DNA of 64,000 bases from Paenibacillus sp. J45TS6 (GCF_018403285.1 NZ_BOSJ01000001.1:248001-312000); one strand, 5' to 3'; shown: positions 52,590 to 62,364, counted from the first letter of the stretch. Translations and numbers: made by a program. The notes: generated by a model not told the origin, from the sequence alone.

Positions 52590-54635
52590 TTAATCCATGA
52601 TATCGCCTTGGAAAATTTGTTCCTTCTGCAAGAAACCTCGTAACGCCTCATATCCAGGAGAAGTCCAGAATGACTCACTAGATACGAGTGAAGCAGCATC
52701 ATCACGGGCTACCTCAAGCACTTCAAAGTCGCTGACCATATCCGCAATTTTAAAGTCAGGCATACCGCTTTGCTTCGTTCCAAAGAAATCTCCGGGTCCC
52801 CGCAAATCCAGATCCCGCCGTGAAACCTCGAATCCATCTTCCGTTTCTGTCATAACCTTCATTCGCTCTTGGCCTATCTCTGACTTCGGATCTGCAATAA
52901 GTATGCAATACGATGCATGGGAGCCCCTTCCTACACGCCCGCGTAGCTGATGAAGCTGGGAGAGTCCGAATCGCTCTGCATCCATAATAATCATCAGCGT
53001 CGCATTCGGTACATCGACTCCCACCTCAACTACGGTAGTGGATACAAGCATCTGGGTCTTGTTCTCATAGAAAAGCCGCATCGACTCTTCTTTCTCTGAC
53101 GGCGTCATGCGCCCGTGCAGAAGACCTACCTGATACTGAGGGAGAGCTTGCTGCATCGCTACATGCAGATCAATCGCATTCTGAACGTCGAGCTTCTCCG
53201 ATTCCTCAATGAGAGGGCAGATCAGGTACGCTTGACGACCTTGACTCAGTTCTCGAGTAATAAAACCAATGACCCGATCCATCATATCGTGCTTCACCCA
53301 GTAAGTAGAGATTGGGATTCTCCCTTTAGGACGTTCAGAGATAGTGGATACATCAATATCACCAAAGGCCGTGATGGCAAGTGTTCTTGGAATTGGTGTA
53401 GCTGTCATCGTGAGAACGTCTGGGTTATATCCTTTACGGCGCAGTACACTGCGCTGATTGACCCCAAACCTATGCTGTTCATCCGTAACAACAAGGCCAA
53501 TATCTCGGAAAAATACATCATCCTGTATAAGAGCATGCGTACCTACGACCACGTCGATAAGACCCATTTGCAGTCCCGCTAAAATCTCTTTTCGTTTACG
53601 GCCTGGTGTGCTTCCTGTGAGCAGAGCCACTTGGATATCAAAAGGAGTAAACAGCTTTTCAAGCGAGCGCATATGCTGTTCTGCCAATATTTCAGTCGGC
53701 ACCATTAACGCCCCCTGAAAACCAGAACGTACCGCAGCGAACAAAGCGATGGCAGCAATGACCGTTTTACCTGAACCAACATCTCCTTGAAGCAGCCTGT
53801 TCATGCAGTGCGGAGAGCGCATATCATGCAATATTTCCAGTTCTACTCGTTTCTGAGCATCCGTAAGCTCAAAAGGTAAACTGCGAACAAACTCTCGAAC
53901 GGTGCTATTGGAAACGGTATGTACGACTCCATCGCTTTTCCCTCGATTTATAGCACGAAATGCCTGCATTTTCAGTTGAAATAAAAAAAGTTCTTCGTAT
54001 ACCATACGTCTACGTGCTTCTTGACCAGCCTCTGGATCACCAGGCTGATGAATCAGCGCGATAGCCCGTTTACGAGGCATGAGGTTATATTTACTAAGCA
54101 GTTCAGCAGGAAGCAATTCAGGTACAAGGTCGCCATATTGCTGAAGTGCTTGGTTAATGGTTTTCCGCAGCCAATTTTGTGTCATCTTCCCGCCTATAGA
54201 ATAGACAGGCTGAACAGACCCGGTACGTACTGCTCCTTTGTCTGGAAATTCAGACTCCGAGACAGTAAGCTGCATTCGTTTCTGATCCCATTTTCCCGTC
54301 AGCGTGATTTCCCGATTCGGCGTTAGCTGATCTTTCAGAAAATGACGATTAAACCATGTCGCTGAGAACATAAAATCTTCTGTCATCATCCGGCAAGTGA
54401 GTCTCGACTTGCGACCATATCGCTGCAGCACAGGTACACCCATGATTTTGGCCTGAACCGTCACTCGATCCCCATCTTTCACCTCTGTTAAAGAACGCAG
54501 ACGGTAGTCCTCATAACGGAAAGGATAATACTCAAGCAAATCTTTCACGGTATAAATGCCAAAGGCGTGAAGCTCTTCTTCTTTAAGAGCACTCACGCCG
54601 CTAACTTGCTTCACCGATGTTTCTTCTAACAACAT
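52590..54635 (-). CDS. recG: ATP-dependent DNA helicase RecG
   Basis: Remodels stalled replication forks and branched DNA. Of normal length at 681 residues: an N-terminal OB/wedge domain (about 1-230), then helicase core with Walker A GDVGSGKTVIA, the DEQH box in VTDEQHRFG, TATPIPRTL and the C-terminal motif QLRGRVGRG. GAGGGATG is just before the ATG. It follows degV and fakA on the same strand with gaps of 15 and 24 bases, so one transcript is likely. Confidence 0.97.
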   Translation of the reverse strand: MLLEETSVKQVSGVSALKEEELHAFGIYTVKDLLEYYPFRYEDYRLRSLTEVKDGDRVTVQAKIMGVPVLQRYGRKSRLTCRMMTEDFMFSATWFNRHFLKDQLTPNREITLTGKWDQKRMQLTVSESEFPDKGAVRTGSVQPVYSIGGKMTQNWLRKTINQALQQYGDLVPELLPAELLSKYNLMPRKRAIALIHQPGDPEAGQEARRRMVYEELFLFQLKMQAFRAINRGKSDGVVHTVSNSTVREFVRSLPFELTDAQKRVELEILHDMRSPHCMNRLLQGDVGSGKTVIAAIALFAAVRSGFQGALMVPTEILAEQHMRSLEKLFTPFDIQVALLTGSTPGRKRKEILAGLQMGLIDVVVGTHALIQDDVFFRDIGLVVTDEQHRFGVNQRSVLRRKGYNPDVLTMTATPIPRTLAITAFGDIDVSTISERPKGRIPISTYWVKHDMMDRVIGFITRELSQGRQAYLICPLIEESEKLDVQNAIDLHVAMQQALPQYQVGLLHGRMTPSEKEESMRLFYENKTQMLVSTTVVEVGVDVPNATLMIIMDAERFGLSQLHQLRGRVGRGSHASYCILIADPKSEIGQERMKVMTETEDGFEVSRRDLDLRGPGDFFGTKQSGMPDFKIADMVSDFEVLEVARDDAASLVSSESFWTSPGYEALRGFLQKEQIFQGDIMD

Positions 54636-54650
54636 AAAGCATCCCTCATT

Positions 54651-55511
54651 TTATGCCGGCCATACAAAAATAGCAATCGTTCCAAAACCTACGTGGCTGC
54701 CAATAACAGCACCAATGTTCGGATAAACCACTTCACCGAGTTCAAACCGGGTTTGGATCAGTGAGATAAAAGTTTCAGCCGAGGCAGGATTGGCTGTATG
54801 ACCGACAGCAATATTAATTCGTTTTCCCGCAAAGTCTTGTTCAAACATCTGAATGATGCGTTCCATAGCTTTTTTCTGGCCTCTAATCTTCTCGACAGCG
54901 TAGATAATTCCCTCATCGTCTATCGATAGAACAGGCTTAATATTAAGCAAGGTACCCAATACAGCAGAAGCTTTACCGATTCGTCCGCCTTTTTGCAAAT
55001 ATTCTAAGGTATCCACTAAGAAATACAGCTTACGCTGCTGATGAAGCCTAAGTACAGCGGCTTCAATCTCTTGTGCATTCTTTCCCGCCTGTGCCAGCTG
55101 TGCAGCATGTACAACGAGCAGTCCATACCCATAGCTGGCAGATTTAGAATCAATAACCGTAATCTCTGCCGTCTGCTCATCTTCAAGCATCGATTTACCA
55201 AGCAGTGCAGATTGATATGTTCCGCTCATACCTGATGATAAGTGGATCGAAACAATCTGACTGCCTGGATGATCATTCAGAATTTGGCTGTACACATTCA
55301 TAAACTCGACTGGCGAAGGCTGGGAAGTGGAAGGCAGTACCTTAGCATTCCCAAGTTTCTCATAAAACGTAGCAGGACTGAGTTCAATCCCATCGAGATA
55401 TGTTTCCTGATCAAATACGACTCGAAGCGGAACCACATGAATCTGATACTTCGCAACAAGTTCATCAGGAATATCCGCAGTACTATCCGTAACAATGAAA
55501 ACTTGGCTCAT
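54651..55511 (-). CDS. DegV-family fatty acid-binding protein (FakB-like)
   Basis: A 286-residue cytoplasmic protein of the DegV fold. It binds a fatty acid and presents it to FakA for phosphorylation. Conserved parts are VTDSTADIPDELV at the N-terminus, STSQPSPVEF, and SSGMSGTYQSALLG, whose Ser and Thr residues line the carboxylate site in the family. It is next to fakA (24 bases), as expected for the FakA-FakB fatty acid kinase. Confidence 0.93.
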   Translation of the reverse strand: MSQVFIVTDSTADIPDELVAKYQIHVVPLRVVFDQETYLDGIELSPATFYEKLGNAKVLPSTSQPSPVEFMNVYSQILNDHPGSQIVSIHLSSGMSGTYQSALLGKSMLEDEQTAEITVIDSKSASYGYGLLVVHAAQLAQAGKNAQEIEAAVLRLHQQRKLYFLVDTLEYLQKGGRIGKASAVLGTLLNIKPVLSIDDEGIIYAVEKIRGQKKAMERIIQMFEQDFAGKRINIAVGHTANPASAETFISLIQTRFELGEVVYPNIGAVIGSHVGFGTIAIFVWPA

Positions 55512-55535
55512 GAAAAAGGACCCCCTTATTTATGA

Positions 55536-57317
55536 TCAAGCTTCAACCGAGAAGAGATAAGCATAGATTGGCTGACCGCCTTCGTGTACTTCAATCTCTG
55601 CATTTGGATATTCAGCAGCAAGCCATGATGCTAGACGCTCTGTATCTGCCTCATCGGCTTCTTCACCTGACAGTATTGTAATTACTTCATCACCGCTCTC
55701 AATCATCTTGCTCAGCAGCTGCTCACAAGTAGGAACGAGACCTTCCTCCGTAGCCACAATTTTGGAATCATGAATACCAATAAAGTGTCCTGCTTTAATC
55801 TCAAGATCATCGAATACCGTGTCTCTTACCGCATAGGTAACTTGACCAGAACGAACATGAGCTATGGCTTCTAGCATATTCTCTTCATTGGACTCTGCAC
55901 TTTCATCTTCCTGGAAAGCAAAAGCAGCGGAAATCCCTTGCGGAATCGTCTTACTTGGAATGACGGTAACAAGACGCTCTCCTTCTAACAAATCTCTTGC
56001 CTGTTTAGCAGCAAGAACAATGTTAGAGTTGTTCGGCAGAATAAATACATGTTCTGCGTCGATGGAATGAATGGCTTTCACAAAATCTTCTGTACTCGGA
56101 TTCATGGTTTGTCCACCGGATAGAACAATATCTACTCCAAGACTTTTGAATACCTCTTCGATCCCTTGACCAGAAGAAACAGCAATAAAGCCAAATGGTG
56201 CAAGTTCATCTGCCGGCGGTATTGACAGTTCTGGAGTAAGCTCTTGTTCCGTCGGAATATCCGCAAAGAGCCCTGGCTCTGCAGCAGCATCCATACCCGC
56301 TGTCAGCAAATCACGATGCTGTTCTCGCATGTTCAGGATATGAATTTGTGTTATTTCTCCGTATTGAAGCGCTAAGTTAAGTACATCACCTGGTGTTTTG
56401 GAGTGAACATGTACTTTAATGACTTCATCATCTGAGATAATAATGATGGAATCTCCATTTACTGACAACGCTTTCCTAAAATATTCCTCATCGAATGGCG
56501 TTCCCTGTGCATCACCTAACTGACGGTTAATGAAAAATTCCATATCGTAAAGGAACTCAATATCCTCAGTTTCCAGTCTAGCTTGCGCTGTGTCAGGAAG
56601 TTCACGATGAGTGGGTGGTGCAGTTGGCATCGTTTTTGCAACAGGAGCCGGCGGAGTCATTTCCTTAGCAGGTTGAACTTTAGAATCTGTTTGGGCAGTT
56701 CCGCCAAGTAAGTACTCCATAAATCCTTCATAAATATATACAAGTCCTTTTCCGCCGGAATCAACAACGCCTACCTGTTTAAGTACAGGAAGCATTTCCG
56801 GTGTTAAGGCAAGAGTTTCATTTGCTTTTTTTAATACTTCACTCATAAGTTCAGTAATGTCAGTGGTTCGACGAGCATAATAAGTCGCATGCTTTGCCGC
56901 TTCCTTGGCAACCGTGAGGATTGTACCTTCTACTGGTTTTACTACAGCCTTATATGCGGTATCCACACCGTTCTGGAGGGCAGCAGCAAATTGAACTGTA
57001 TTCAGCTCCTCATATGGGGCAGCGTAACGACTGAAGCCTCGGAACAACTGCGACAAAATCACACCCGAGTTCCCCCGCGCGCCCATTAGCAGGCCTTTCG
57101 ATAAAATCCCTGCACAGCTTCCAATGGAACTAGAGCTGTTTCTTTTAAGTTCGGCCACACCGGCACTCATTGTCAAATTCATATTTGTACCCGTATCTCC
57201 ATCTGGAACAGGAAATACATTGAGGGAATTGACATGTTCAGCATGCTTATGCAATTGATCCGCTCCGGCTAAAACCATCGCGTAGAAATCTGTTCCATTT
57301 AAAGAACGTTTACTCAA
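55536..57317 (-). CDS. fakA: Fatty acid kinase FakA (YloV, DAK2 domain)
   Basis: The ATP-dependent catalytic subunit that phosphorylates FakB-bound fatty acids. The DhaL/DAK2 domain is at the N-terminus, with the metal/ATP motif FPVPDGDTGTNMN (about 35-47) and GARGNSGVILSQLFRG. A central linker (about 215-260, Pro/Ala/Thr-rich) leads to the EDXX-type C-terminal domain. I choose the TTG at 57317, preceded by AGGAAGGGG; the ATG at 57359 has no support. 593 residues. The Asp23-family gene yloU that normally precedes it is missing. Confidence 0.92.
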   Translation of the reverse strand: MSKRSLNGTDFYAMVLAGADQLHKHAEHVNSLNVFPVPDGDTGTNMNLTMSAGVAELKRNSSSSIGSCAGILSKGLLMGARGNSGVILSQLFRGFSRYAAPYEELNTVQFAAALQNGVDTAYKAVVKPVEGTILTVAKEAAKHATYYARRTTDITELMSEVLKKANETLALTPEMLPVLKQVGVVDSGGKGLVYIYEGFMEYLLGGTAQTDSKVQPAKEMTPPAPVAKTMPTAPPTHRELPDTAQARLETEDIEFLYDMEFFINRQLGDAQGTPFDEEYFRKALSVNGDSIIIISDDEVIKVHVHSKTPGDVLNLALQYGEITQIHILNMREQHRDLLTAGMDAAAEPGLFADIPTEQELTPELSIPPADELAPFGFIAVSSGQGIEEVFKSLGVDIVLSGGQTMNPSTEDFVKAIHSIDAEHVFILPNNSNIVLAAKQARDLLEGERLVTVIPSKTIPQGISAAFAFQEDESAESNEENMLEAIAHVRSGQVTYAVRDTVFDDLEIKAGHFIGIHDSKIVATEEGLVPTCEQLLSKMIESGDEVITILSGEEADEADTERLASWLAAEYPNAEIEVHEGGQPIYAYLFSVEA

Positions 57318-57354
57318 GTGAGAATTCCCCTTCCTAGCTTGATGCGGGAGCTTG

Positions 57355-57378
57355 TTCAAAAAAAGGCAGTTGCCTTCG
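57355..57378 (-). terminator. Possible attenuator in the fakA leader
   Basis: On the minus strand AAGGC-AACT-GCCTT is followed by a run of T, 40 bases before the fakA start. Upstream are nested stems, CCGCTG/CAGCGG around GAGT/ACTC (about 57398-57440). It could terminate transcripts early. Confidence 0.4.
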
Positions 57379-57506
57379 AGAAAAGCTCTAACATCCGTTG
57401 TTCCGCTGAGTAGTGACTCAAGCGACAGCGGTCTTTCCGCAGTATTATGGACTATACCTCATTGTACTATAATCATGAGGAGAAATAAATAAAGTTTTTG
57501 TTTATG

Positions 57507-57536
57507 TTGACTAAGCTTTTTCTTATATGATATTAT
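57507..57536 (+). promoter_or_regulatory. Promoter of rpmB
   Basis: TTGACT (57507-57512) is 18 bases before TATTAT (57531-57536). It would give a leader of about 105 bases before rpmB. The region 57379-57500 holds the opposite, fakA-directed leader and no gene. Confidence 0.5.
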
Positions 57537-57649
57537 ATTTAAGTATTGTTTTATGCAGGTGTATTGGATTAAGTATGGCCAAATTTGGTCTGAAGTACAA
57601 CCATTGACCTTGCGGATAACGGTTACTTTCAGAATAGGAGGTGTAATCT

Positions 57650-57838
57650 ATGTCTCGCAAATGTTATGTGACAGGTAAAAAACCGGGTAGCGGTAACCAT
57701 GTTTCTCACGCTAACAACCGTAACCGCCGTTCCTGGGGCGTAAACGTTCAAAAAGTTCGCATTCTGGTGGACGGTAAGCCAAAACGCGTTTATGTTAGCA
57801 CCCGTGCTCTGAAAGCCGGTAAAGTAACTCGCGTATAA
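57650..57838 (+). CDS. rpmB: 50S ribosomal protein L28
   Basis: A 62-residue basic ribosomal protein of the large subunit. Its sequence agrees with Bacillus L28 from [14 protein letters not shown] to [16 protein letters not shown] and [11 protein letters not shown]. It has one cysteine and no CxxC, so it is the zinc-independent form. AGGAGGTG is six bases before the ATG. It is followed by a strong terminator and is transcribed away from fakA. Confidence 0.97.
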   Translation: MSRKCYVTGKKPGSGNHVSHANNRNRRSWGVNVQKVRILVDGKPKRVYVSTRALKAGKVTRV

Positions 57839-57866
57839 TCTTAGCAACGTCTATAGAATACAAAGA

Positions 57867-57902
57867 CAAAAAGCACCTCGCCTTCTGACTAGGTGCTTTT
57901 TT
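57867..57902 (+). terminator. Terminator of rpmB
   Basis: AAAAGCACCT (57869-57878) and AGGTGCTTTT (57891-57900) form a perfect 10-bp stem followed by T. It also has an A-run on the other side and could act both ways. Confidence 0.9.
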
Positions 57903-57974
57903 CATGTCTGGATTTCGGCGACCCTTCCTATGCCAGCTCTTCTCAGCGTAAAATGAACACACCTCAAGCCGATT

Positions 57975-58052
57975 TTATTTCTGGAACGTGTTAAGGATCG
58001 CTTTCACAAAACCTCCTAAAAATTTTGGAAGCTTAAACGTGTAGAATTTCAT
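57975..58052 (-). CDS. spoVM: Stage V sporulation protein M
   Basis: A 25-codon gene: MKFYTFKLPKFLGGFVKAIL plus five residues ending FQK. It matches B. subtilis SpoVM (26 residues) at nearly every position, including the helix-breaking KLPKFLGGF centre. SpoVM is an amphipathic peptide that recognises the curved forespore membrane and anchors SpoIVA, starting coat assembly. GGGGAGGG is six bases before the ATG. Its place between rpmB and rpe is conserved in Bacillales. Confidence 0.93.
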   Translation of the reverse strand: MKFYTFKLPKFLGGFVKAILNTFQK

Positions 58053-58143
58053 ACTTAACCCTCCCCATCATCCTCATGTGCTCCACCTTTTATCGTGCAA
58101 GAAGCCTTCCTATTCGCTTTAGAATCAAAACCAGGATTATACG

Positions 58144-58178
58144 AAAAAAGGCTACATGAGAATCGCGCTCATGTAACC
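58144..58178 (-). terminator. Terminator of the rlmN-to-58221 transcript
   Basis: On the minus strand TTACATGAG pairs with CTCATGTAG and is followed by CCTTTTTT. It lies about 45 bases past the stop of the small membrane protein gene. Confidence 0.8.
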
Positions 58179-58220
58179 ATATTTATGCAGGACACTGTCT
58201 TGCTATGCCACTAGCTTTGC

Positions 58221-58481
58221 TTAAACCTGCGGCGGATTCATTTTTATAAAGGTATATGCCGACCATAATAAGATAAATAACAAGTAATATACGGCGGTAA
58301 AAATAACAAAAGTAATGCGAATCCCTTTTCGCTCAAACTTACGGAAAAACCAAATCACAAGAATAACACCAAGAAGCGATACGACTGCATTAATAGGAGA
58401 AGGGAGTAATGCAAAGGAACCTAATAAGGTTCCCGTAACAAGACTAATAAGCGAAGTCCACATTGCTTCTTTAAAGGTCAT
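58221..58481 (-). CDS. Small membrane protein, 86 residues
   Basis: Two or three hydrophobic segments (about residues 8-28, 33-48 and 55-78) separated by a basic loop FRKFERKGIR, which should face the cytoplasm. I recognise no family. Its GGAGGA ribosome-binding site lies inside the last codons of rpe and the two genes are 2 bases apart, so it belongs to the rpe transcript. Confidence 0.7.
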   Translation of the reverse strand: MTFKEAMWTSLISLVTGTLLGSFALLPSPINAVVSLLGVILVIWFFRKFERKGIRITFVIFTAVYYLLFILLWSAYTFIKMNPPQV

Positions 58482-58483
58482 TT

Positions 58484-59146
58484 TTATCCTCCGAGGCTTT
58501 GACGTATCTCAGTAATTGCTTCTGCACGATCTTCTCTTCCAAATACAGCACTGCCAGCAACGAGTACGTCGGCTCCTGCCTCCACTACAAGCGGAGCTGT
58601 CTCCTTCGTAATTCCTCCATCTACTTCAATATGAACGTCCGCACGTCCTCTTTCTCGCAACGAACTGCGGATTTCGCGGATTTTACGTAATGTGCCTGGA
58701 ATAAATGCTTGTCCTCCAAAACCAGGATTCACAGTCATAACCAGCACCATATCTACGTCATCCAGAACTTCTTGTACATGAGCTGCAGGAGTGCCAGGAT
58801 TGAGCGCTACGCCTGCCATGATGCCATGTTCCTTAATCATATGAATTACCCGGTGCAGATGAACACAGGCCTCCGCATGCACCGTAATCATACCTGCTCC
58901 TGCTTTTACAAAATCAGCAATATAAAGCTCTGGATTTTCAATCATTAAATGTACATCCAGCAGGAGACTTGTGTGTGGTTTAACTGCTTTTACAATCGGC
59001 GGTCCCAGCGTAATATTAGGAACAAAATGTCCGTCCATAACATCAACGTGGATCCAGTCCGCACCAGAAGCTTCTGCTTCTGCTACTTCAGCGCCGAGGC
59101 GTGCAAAATCTGAGGATAGGATAGATGGTGCGATTTTAATTGTCAT
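58484..59146 (-). CDS. rpe: Ribulose-phosphate 3-epimerase
   Basis: Converts ribulose 5-phosphate and xylulose 5-phosphate in the pentose phosphate pathway. A TIM barrel of 220 residues with [14 protein letters not shown], the metal ligands in [12 protein letters not shown] and [10 protein letters not shown], the catalytic aspartate in EVDGGI, and the phosphate site GSAVFG. GGAGG is eight bases before the ATG, at the end of rsgA. Close spacing with rsgA and the small gene indicates one operon. Confidence 0.96.
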   Translation of the reverse strand: MTIKIAPSILSSDFARLGAEVAEAEASGADWIHVDVMDGHFVPNITLGPPIVKAVKPHTSLLLDVHLMIENPELYIADFVKAGAGMITVHAEACVHLHRVIHMIKEHGIMAGVALNPGTPAAHVQEVLDDVDMVLVMTVNPGFGGQAFIPGTLRKIREIRSSLRERGRADVHIEVDGGITKETAPLVVEAGADVLVAGSAVFGREDRAEAITEIRQSLGG

Positions 59147-59148
59147 AG

Positions 59149-60060
59149 TTAGTACCTCCGCTTTTTGTCCTTCATTTCTTCTAAAAATTGAACGTAATGA
59201 TGATATCTGCTTTCTGCAATCATGCCATCTGCTTTGGCACGAATCACTTCACAGCCGGGCTCATGCGTATGTGTACACCCTCGGAATTTACATCCGCCTG
59301 AGTATTCACGGAACTCACGGAAACACTCTCCGAGCTCTTCTACACCGATCTCAAGGAAATCCAGCTGACTAAAGCCTGGGGTATCAGCAACAAAACCACC
59401 GTTATCGAGTGGGATCAGCTCCACATGACGTGTGGTATGTTTCCCCCGGCCAAGTTTCATGCTGATTTCGTTTGTTTCAAGAGTAAGTCCTGGCATCATT
59501 GCATTTAACAGCGATGATTTCCCTACACCCGATTGTCCTGAAAAAACACTGATTTCACCCGCAAGATGTTCCTTCAGTTCGTTAAAACCAAGTCCTTCCT
59601 TAGAACTTGTACGAATGACCTCGTAGCCGATTTTCTTATAGAGTTCAATAATTTCTTTGTATTTTTGTTCGCTTTTTTCATCCACCAAGTCACTCTTGGT
59701 CAGACATATGATAGCAGTAAGACCCGCCTGCTCAATGTGTACCAAAAATTTATCAAGCAGCTGAACATTCATTTCTGGTTCTTTTAATGAAAATACTAAT
59801 ACGGCAAGACGTGCATTTGCCATTGGCGGCCGGATCAATTCTGTCTTTCTGGGTAAAACTTCAGTAACGGTTCCTTCTCCATTTTCAGTAAGAACGTACT
59901 TCACTCGGTCTCCTACCAGTGGGGAGATACCTCTATTTTTGAAGACCCCTCGCCCCCGGCATTGAACGGAGGATTCCGAATCGATCGGAGCTCCATCCTC
60001 TCCAAGTGGCTTAACATAATAATATCCGCTTAATGCTTTAATAATAACTCCATCGAGCAT
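59149..60060 (-). CDS. rsgA: Ribosome small subunit-dependent GTPase A
   Basis: A circularly permuted GTPase that helps mature the 30S subunit. An OB-fold occupies residues 1-70, then the GTPase motifs in permuted order: TKSD (G4), [13 protein letters not shown] (G1) and DTPGF (G3). The C-terminal zinc knuckle is [14 protein letters not shown]. The ATG at 60060 follows GGTGG; nine upstream codons are not counted. 303 residues. In B. subtilis it is a substrate of PrkC, encoded next to it here. Confidence 0.95.
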   Translation of the reverse strand: MLDGVIIKALSGYYYVKPLGEDGAPIDSESSVQCRGRGVFKNRGISPLVGDRVKYVLTENGEGTVTEVLPRKTELIRPPMANARLAVLVFSLKEPEMNVQLLDKFLVHIEQAGLTAIICLTKSDLVDEKSEQKYKEIIELYKKIGYEVIRTSSKEGLGFNELKEHLAGEISVFSGQSGVGKSSLLNAMMPGLTLETNEISMKLGRGKHTTRHVELIPLDNGGFVADTPGFSQLDFLEIGVEELGECFREFREYSGGCKFRGCTHTHEPGCEVIRAKADGMIAESRYHHYVQFLEEMKDKKRRY

Positions 60061-60107
60061 GAATCCACCGTCCTTTATACATTTCATATTGCTACGGAAT
60101 ATAAGAA

Positions 60108-60128
60108 CAGGCGCCTATTCGGCGCCTG
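60108..60128 (-). terminator. Hairpin between prkC and rsgA
   Basis: CAGGCGCC and GGCGCCTG form a perfect 8-bp stem with a 5-base loop. The downstream minus-strand sequence is only TTCTTAT, so it would be a leaky terminator or a stabilising/processing hairpin. Confidence 0.5.
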
Positions 60129-60159
60129 AAATGAAGAGTGTATACTCATATTTCATCTA

Positions 60160-62364
60160 TCACTCATCGCCATCCTCATCATCGGATGGATCTTCATCTC
60201 CCTGACCGTTACCTTGATCATCGTTCTTATCGTTACCGTTCTCTCCATTATTACCCTTATTGTCATTCTTCTCACTATTGTTCTTGTTTTCATTACCATT
60301 ATTAGCCGTGGTATCTTTTTCTGGATCTACTGCAGGGGCACCCGGTCCTTCATCTCCTCCTCCGCCTTCTTCCGGCACAGAATTCGATTTGATCTCAGGA
60401 ATTTCTACATTGCCGTTCTTAGCATCAAAGTATCCCACCTTGTAGGTATCCACAAGCTCTCCATCCCGATGAACCGTTACAAAACCATCACGATTAGGTG
60501 CAAGCACGAGCGGAACGGAGAAGGTCTGTGCTTTATTAATCGTTTTGGTACCCCACTCTTGATTTTCCCCTCGAGCATCTGTATACACGACTCGAACTTT
60601 ACTGTTCTTCCCTTCCTCACTAGGTGCAATAAGGAATGCGAACGTATATTCAATTGTTTCCGGCGAATACCCGGTACTTACATAGATTGTAATCTCTGTA
60701 CCTGGTGCAATGGAGGATCCCGCGTCTACAGGCCACTGCTGTGTAACTTTTCCTTTTTCTACTTGAAAACTGGACTCTTCCTTGATTTCAGCAAGTTTTA
60801 AGTTGTTATCTTCAATCAGTTTAACTGCTTCAGAACGCGACTTATTAATCAGATCAGGCATTAATATGAGTTCTGGGCCTTTACTGACGGTAAGAACAAT
60901 CTCAGCTGTATCTGGATCAAATTCGGCCCCTGGCGCAATCGACTGACTAATGACCGTCCCTACAACCTCATCACTGAAACTTTCTTCTTTTTTGATCTGA
61001 TTATCATTTTTTATATTAAGAGCCAGCAACTTTTGCACAGCATCTTCGTAATTTTCTCCCGTTACATCCACCATTTGTTCCTGGGGTTTTTCAGCACCAA
61101 CGGTCAGGTCAATTAAGGAACCTTTTTTAACGAGACTGCCTTCTGGTTTACTCTGTTCAAATACAATTCCAGGATCGACTCCCTCTTTGTATTCTGCAAT
61201 TACTTCATCGACTTCGAGTCCACTTTCCGTAAGAAGCTTTCTCGCCGCATCTTCGTCTAAAGAAATGACACTCGGAACAGGTACGTCAGGAACAACAAGC
61301 ACCTTCTCTACATAAAAGACGACTCCAGCAAGGGCAATAAGGACAACGAGAGTTAATGTTACCCAAAAAGTTGCCCGTTTCTTAGATTTCTTATTTGGCT
61401 TAGCACTATGATCTGCAGGTTCCGGATCCATCCCAGATGTATCTGTGTTAACAGCAGTATACTGTTCTGGTTTGATAGCAGGAATGACTCGCGTTTGATC
61501 GATATCAAACTCATCATCAAACATCATCTTCGGTTCCTGAAGCCGATCAGGAAACAAACAAGTCTCAAGATCTGTCTGCATCTCAAGGGCTGATTGATAT
61601 CGTTCATTTGGATCTTTACGCATCGATTTGAGAATAATATTTTCAACACTTTGCGGAATCAGCGGATTCAGAAGTCTCGGTTCCTCAAAATCTTCTTGAA
61701 GATGTTTAAGGGCAACGCTGATAGGACTTTCCCCTAAGAAAGGAAGCTGTCCTGTGAGCATTTGGTATAAAACAATACCAAGAGAGTATAGATCGGATTT
61801 CTCACCAGTCACTACCCCTTTAGCATGTTCAGGTGAGAAATAATGCACCGAACCAACGACCGAACCGGTTTGCGTTATTGTCGTAGACGTTACAGCCCGA
61901 GCGATTCCAAAGTCTGTCACTTTTACCCGGCCGTTTCTGCCAATCAAAATATTATGCGGCTTAATATCGCGATGAATAATCTGGTTATGATGTGCATGAT
62001 CCAGTGCATCCGCAATCTGGCAAGCGATTCTTACCGCTTCCTCTACCTGCAGCGGCGCACGTTCTTTAATAATCTCGTTTAAGTTCTGTCCTTCAATATA
62101 TTCCATTACAATGTAATGGATTTCGTCTTCTTGACCCACATCATAAATACTGACTACATTCGGATGGGATAAAGAAGCAGCGGACTGCGCTTCTCTACGA
62201 AAACGTCTAATAAATTCTTCATCATGTACAAACTGTTGGCGAAGAACTTTGATTGCGACATTACGGTTCAGCAAGATATCTTGAGCCTTATAAACCAAGG
62301 CCATGCCGCCCCCGCCAATGCGTTCTATTACTTCATAACGACCGCCAAGCTGATGTCCGATCAT
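60160..62364 (-). CDS. prkC: Serine/threonine protein kinase PrkC with PASTA repeats
   Basis: A membrane kinase of 734 residues that senses muropeptides. Kinase domain about 10-270 with glycine loop IGGGGMALVYKA, Lys39, HRD 131-133 and DFG 151-153. A basic juxtamembrane stretch and one membrane segment (about 331-351) follow, then three extracellular PASTA repeats (about 358-560) and a further β-rich domain. The last 75 residues are an unusual low-complexity tail rich in Asn, Gly, Asp, Glu and Lys, ending in a run of acidic residues. It overlaps prpC by 4 bases, so kinase and phosphatase are made together. Confidence 0.96.
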   Translation of the reverse strand: MIGHQLGGRYEVIERIGGGGMALVYKAQDILLNRNVAIKVLRQQFVHDEEFIRRFRREAQSAASLSHPNVVSIYDVGQEDEIHYIVMEYIEGQNLNEIIKERAPLQVEEAVRIACQIADALDHAHHNQIIHRDIKPHNILIGRNGRVKVTDFGIARAVTSTTITQTGSVVGSVHYFSPEHAKGVVTGEKSDLYSLGIVLYQMLTGQLPFLGESPISVALKHLQEDFEEPRLLNPLIPQSVENIILKSMRKDPNERYQSALEMQTDLETCLFPDRLQEPKMMFDDEFDIDQTRVIPAIKPEQYTAVNTDTSGMDPEPADHSAKPNKKSKKRATFWVTLTLVVLIALAGVVFYVEKVLVVPDVPVPSVISLDEDAARKLLTESGLEVDEVIAEYKEGVDPGIVFEQSKPEGSLVKKGSLIDLTVGAEKPQEQMVDVTGENYEDAVQKLLALNIKNDNQIKKEESFSDEVVGTVISQSIAPGAEFDPDTAEIVLTVSKGPELILMPDLINKSRSEAVKLIEDNNLKLAEIKEESSFQVEKGKVTQQWPVDAGSSIAPGTEITIYVSTGYSPETIEYTFAFLIAPSEEGKNSKVRVVYTDARGENQEWGTKTINKAQTFSVPLVLAPNRDGFVTVHRDGELVDTYKVGYFDAKNGNVEIPEIKSNSVPEEGGGGDEGPGAPAVDPEKDTTANNGNENKNNSEKNDNKGNNGENGNDKNDDQGNGQGDEDPSDDEDGDE

